From Bacteroidales bacterium (lineage in GTDB: Bacteria; Bacteroidota; Bacteroidia; Bacteroidales; UBA932), in contig SFPH01000086.1 in the NCBI GenBank assembly GCA_004552115.1, positions 1 to 5,167 of the forward strand: 5,167 nt of DNA, given 5' to 3'. Under the pieces are notes generated by a model. It was not told where the DNA came from. It searched no databases and worked only from the letters and a program-made list of their open reading frames with translations. Made by a program: the position numbers and the translations under genes. Positions 5,167 through 5,167 of the stretch are shown in pieces (the stretch's first letter is position 1; each line of letters starts with the position of its first letter).

Positions 5167-5167
5167 T

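Overview
The window looks like a chromosomal segment of a member of the Bacteroidota, probably a Bacteroidales of moderately high GC. Three things suggest this. Two genes are preceded by an exact TATATTTG box, which fits the Bacteroidota -7 consensus TAnnTTTG. No clear Shine-Dalgarno sequences precede most starts. The gene families (flotillin of the long Bacteroidales type, YozG-like XRE regulator, META-domain lipoprotein, NPF-type AAA ATPase) are also common there. Genus cannot be settled by reading alone.

Layout, left to right. (1) Positions 2-457 are the 3' part of a nitroreductase-family gene on the + strand, cut by the window edge. (2) Positions 458-599 are an AT-rich intergenic region with nested inverted and direct repeats just upstream of a TATATTTG promoter box. 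(3) Positions 600-1742 encode an intact, apparently single-gene AAA/archaeal-type ATPase with a C-terminal winged helix. (4) Positions 1743-2287 hold no intact gene. On the minus strand they contain a mosaic of three eroded gene ends in three different frames: a HipA-like C-terminal scrap, the winged-helix tail of a second ATPase of the same broad class as the intact one, and an unrecognised but codon-biased C-terminal scrap that runs into the ATPase stop. (5) Positions 2288-3178 encode a lipoprotein metallophosphoesterase with its own TATATTTG box. (6) A minus-strand gene set reads leftward from the right edge: flotillin (cut by the edge), XRE regulator (stop/start overlap TGATG), a 74-base spacer with several palindromes, and a META/HslJ-like lipoprotein. 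A hairpin-plus-T-run terminator closes it, facing the phosphoesterase.

How the parts relate. The flotillin and its downstream XRE regulator are almost certainly translationally coupled. The META lipoprotein may be read from the same transcript or from a promoter in the palindromic spacer. The phosphoesterase and META protein are both predicted lipoproteins, convergently arranged and probably functionally separate. The stretch 458-2287 is poorer in GC (about 40-47% in hand-counted 60-base blocks) than the flanks (58-73% in sampled blocks). Together with the gene remnants this makes it look like an acquired, decaying accessory island. No complete defence or mobile system, RNA gene or CRISPR array is visible.
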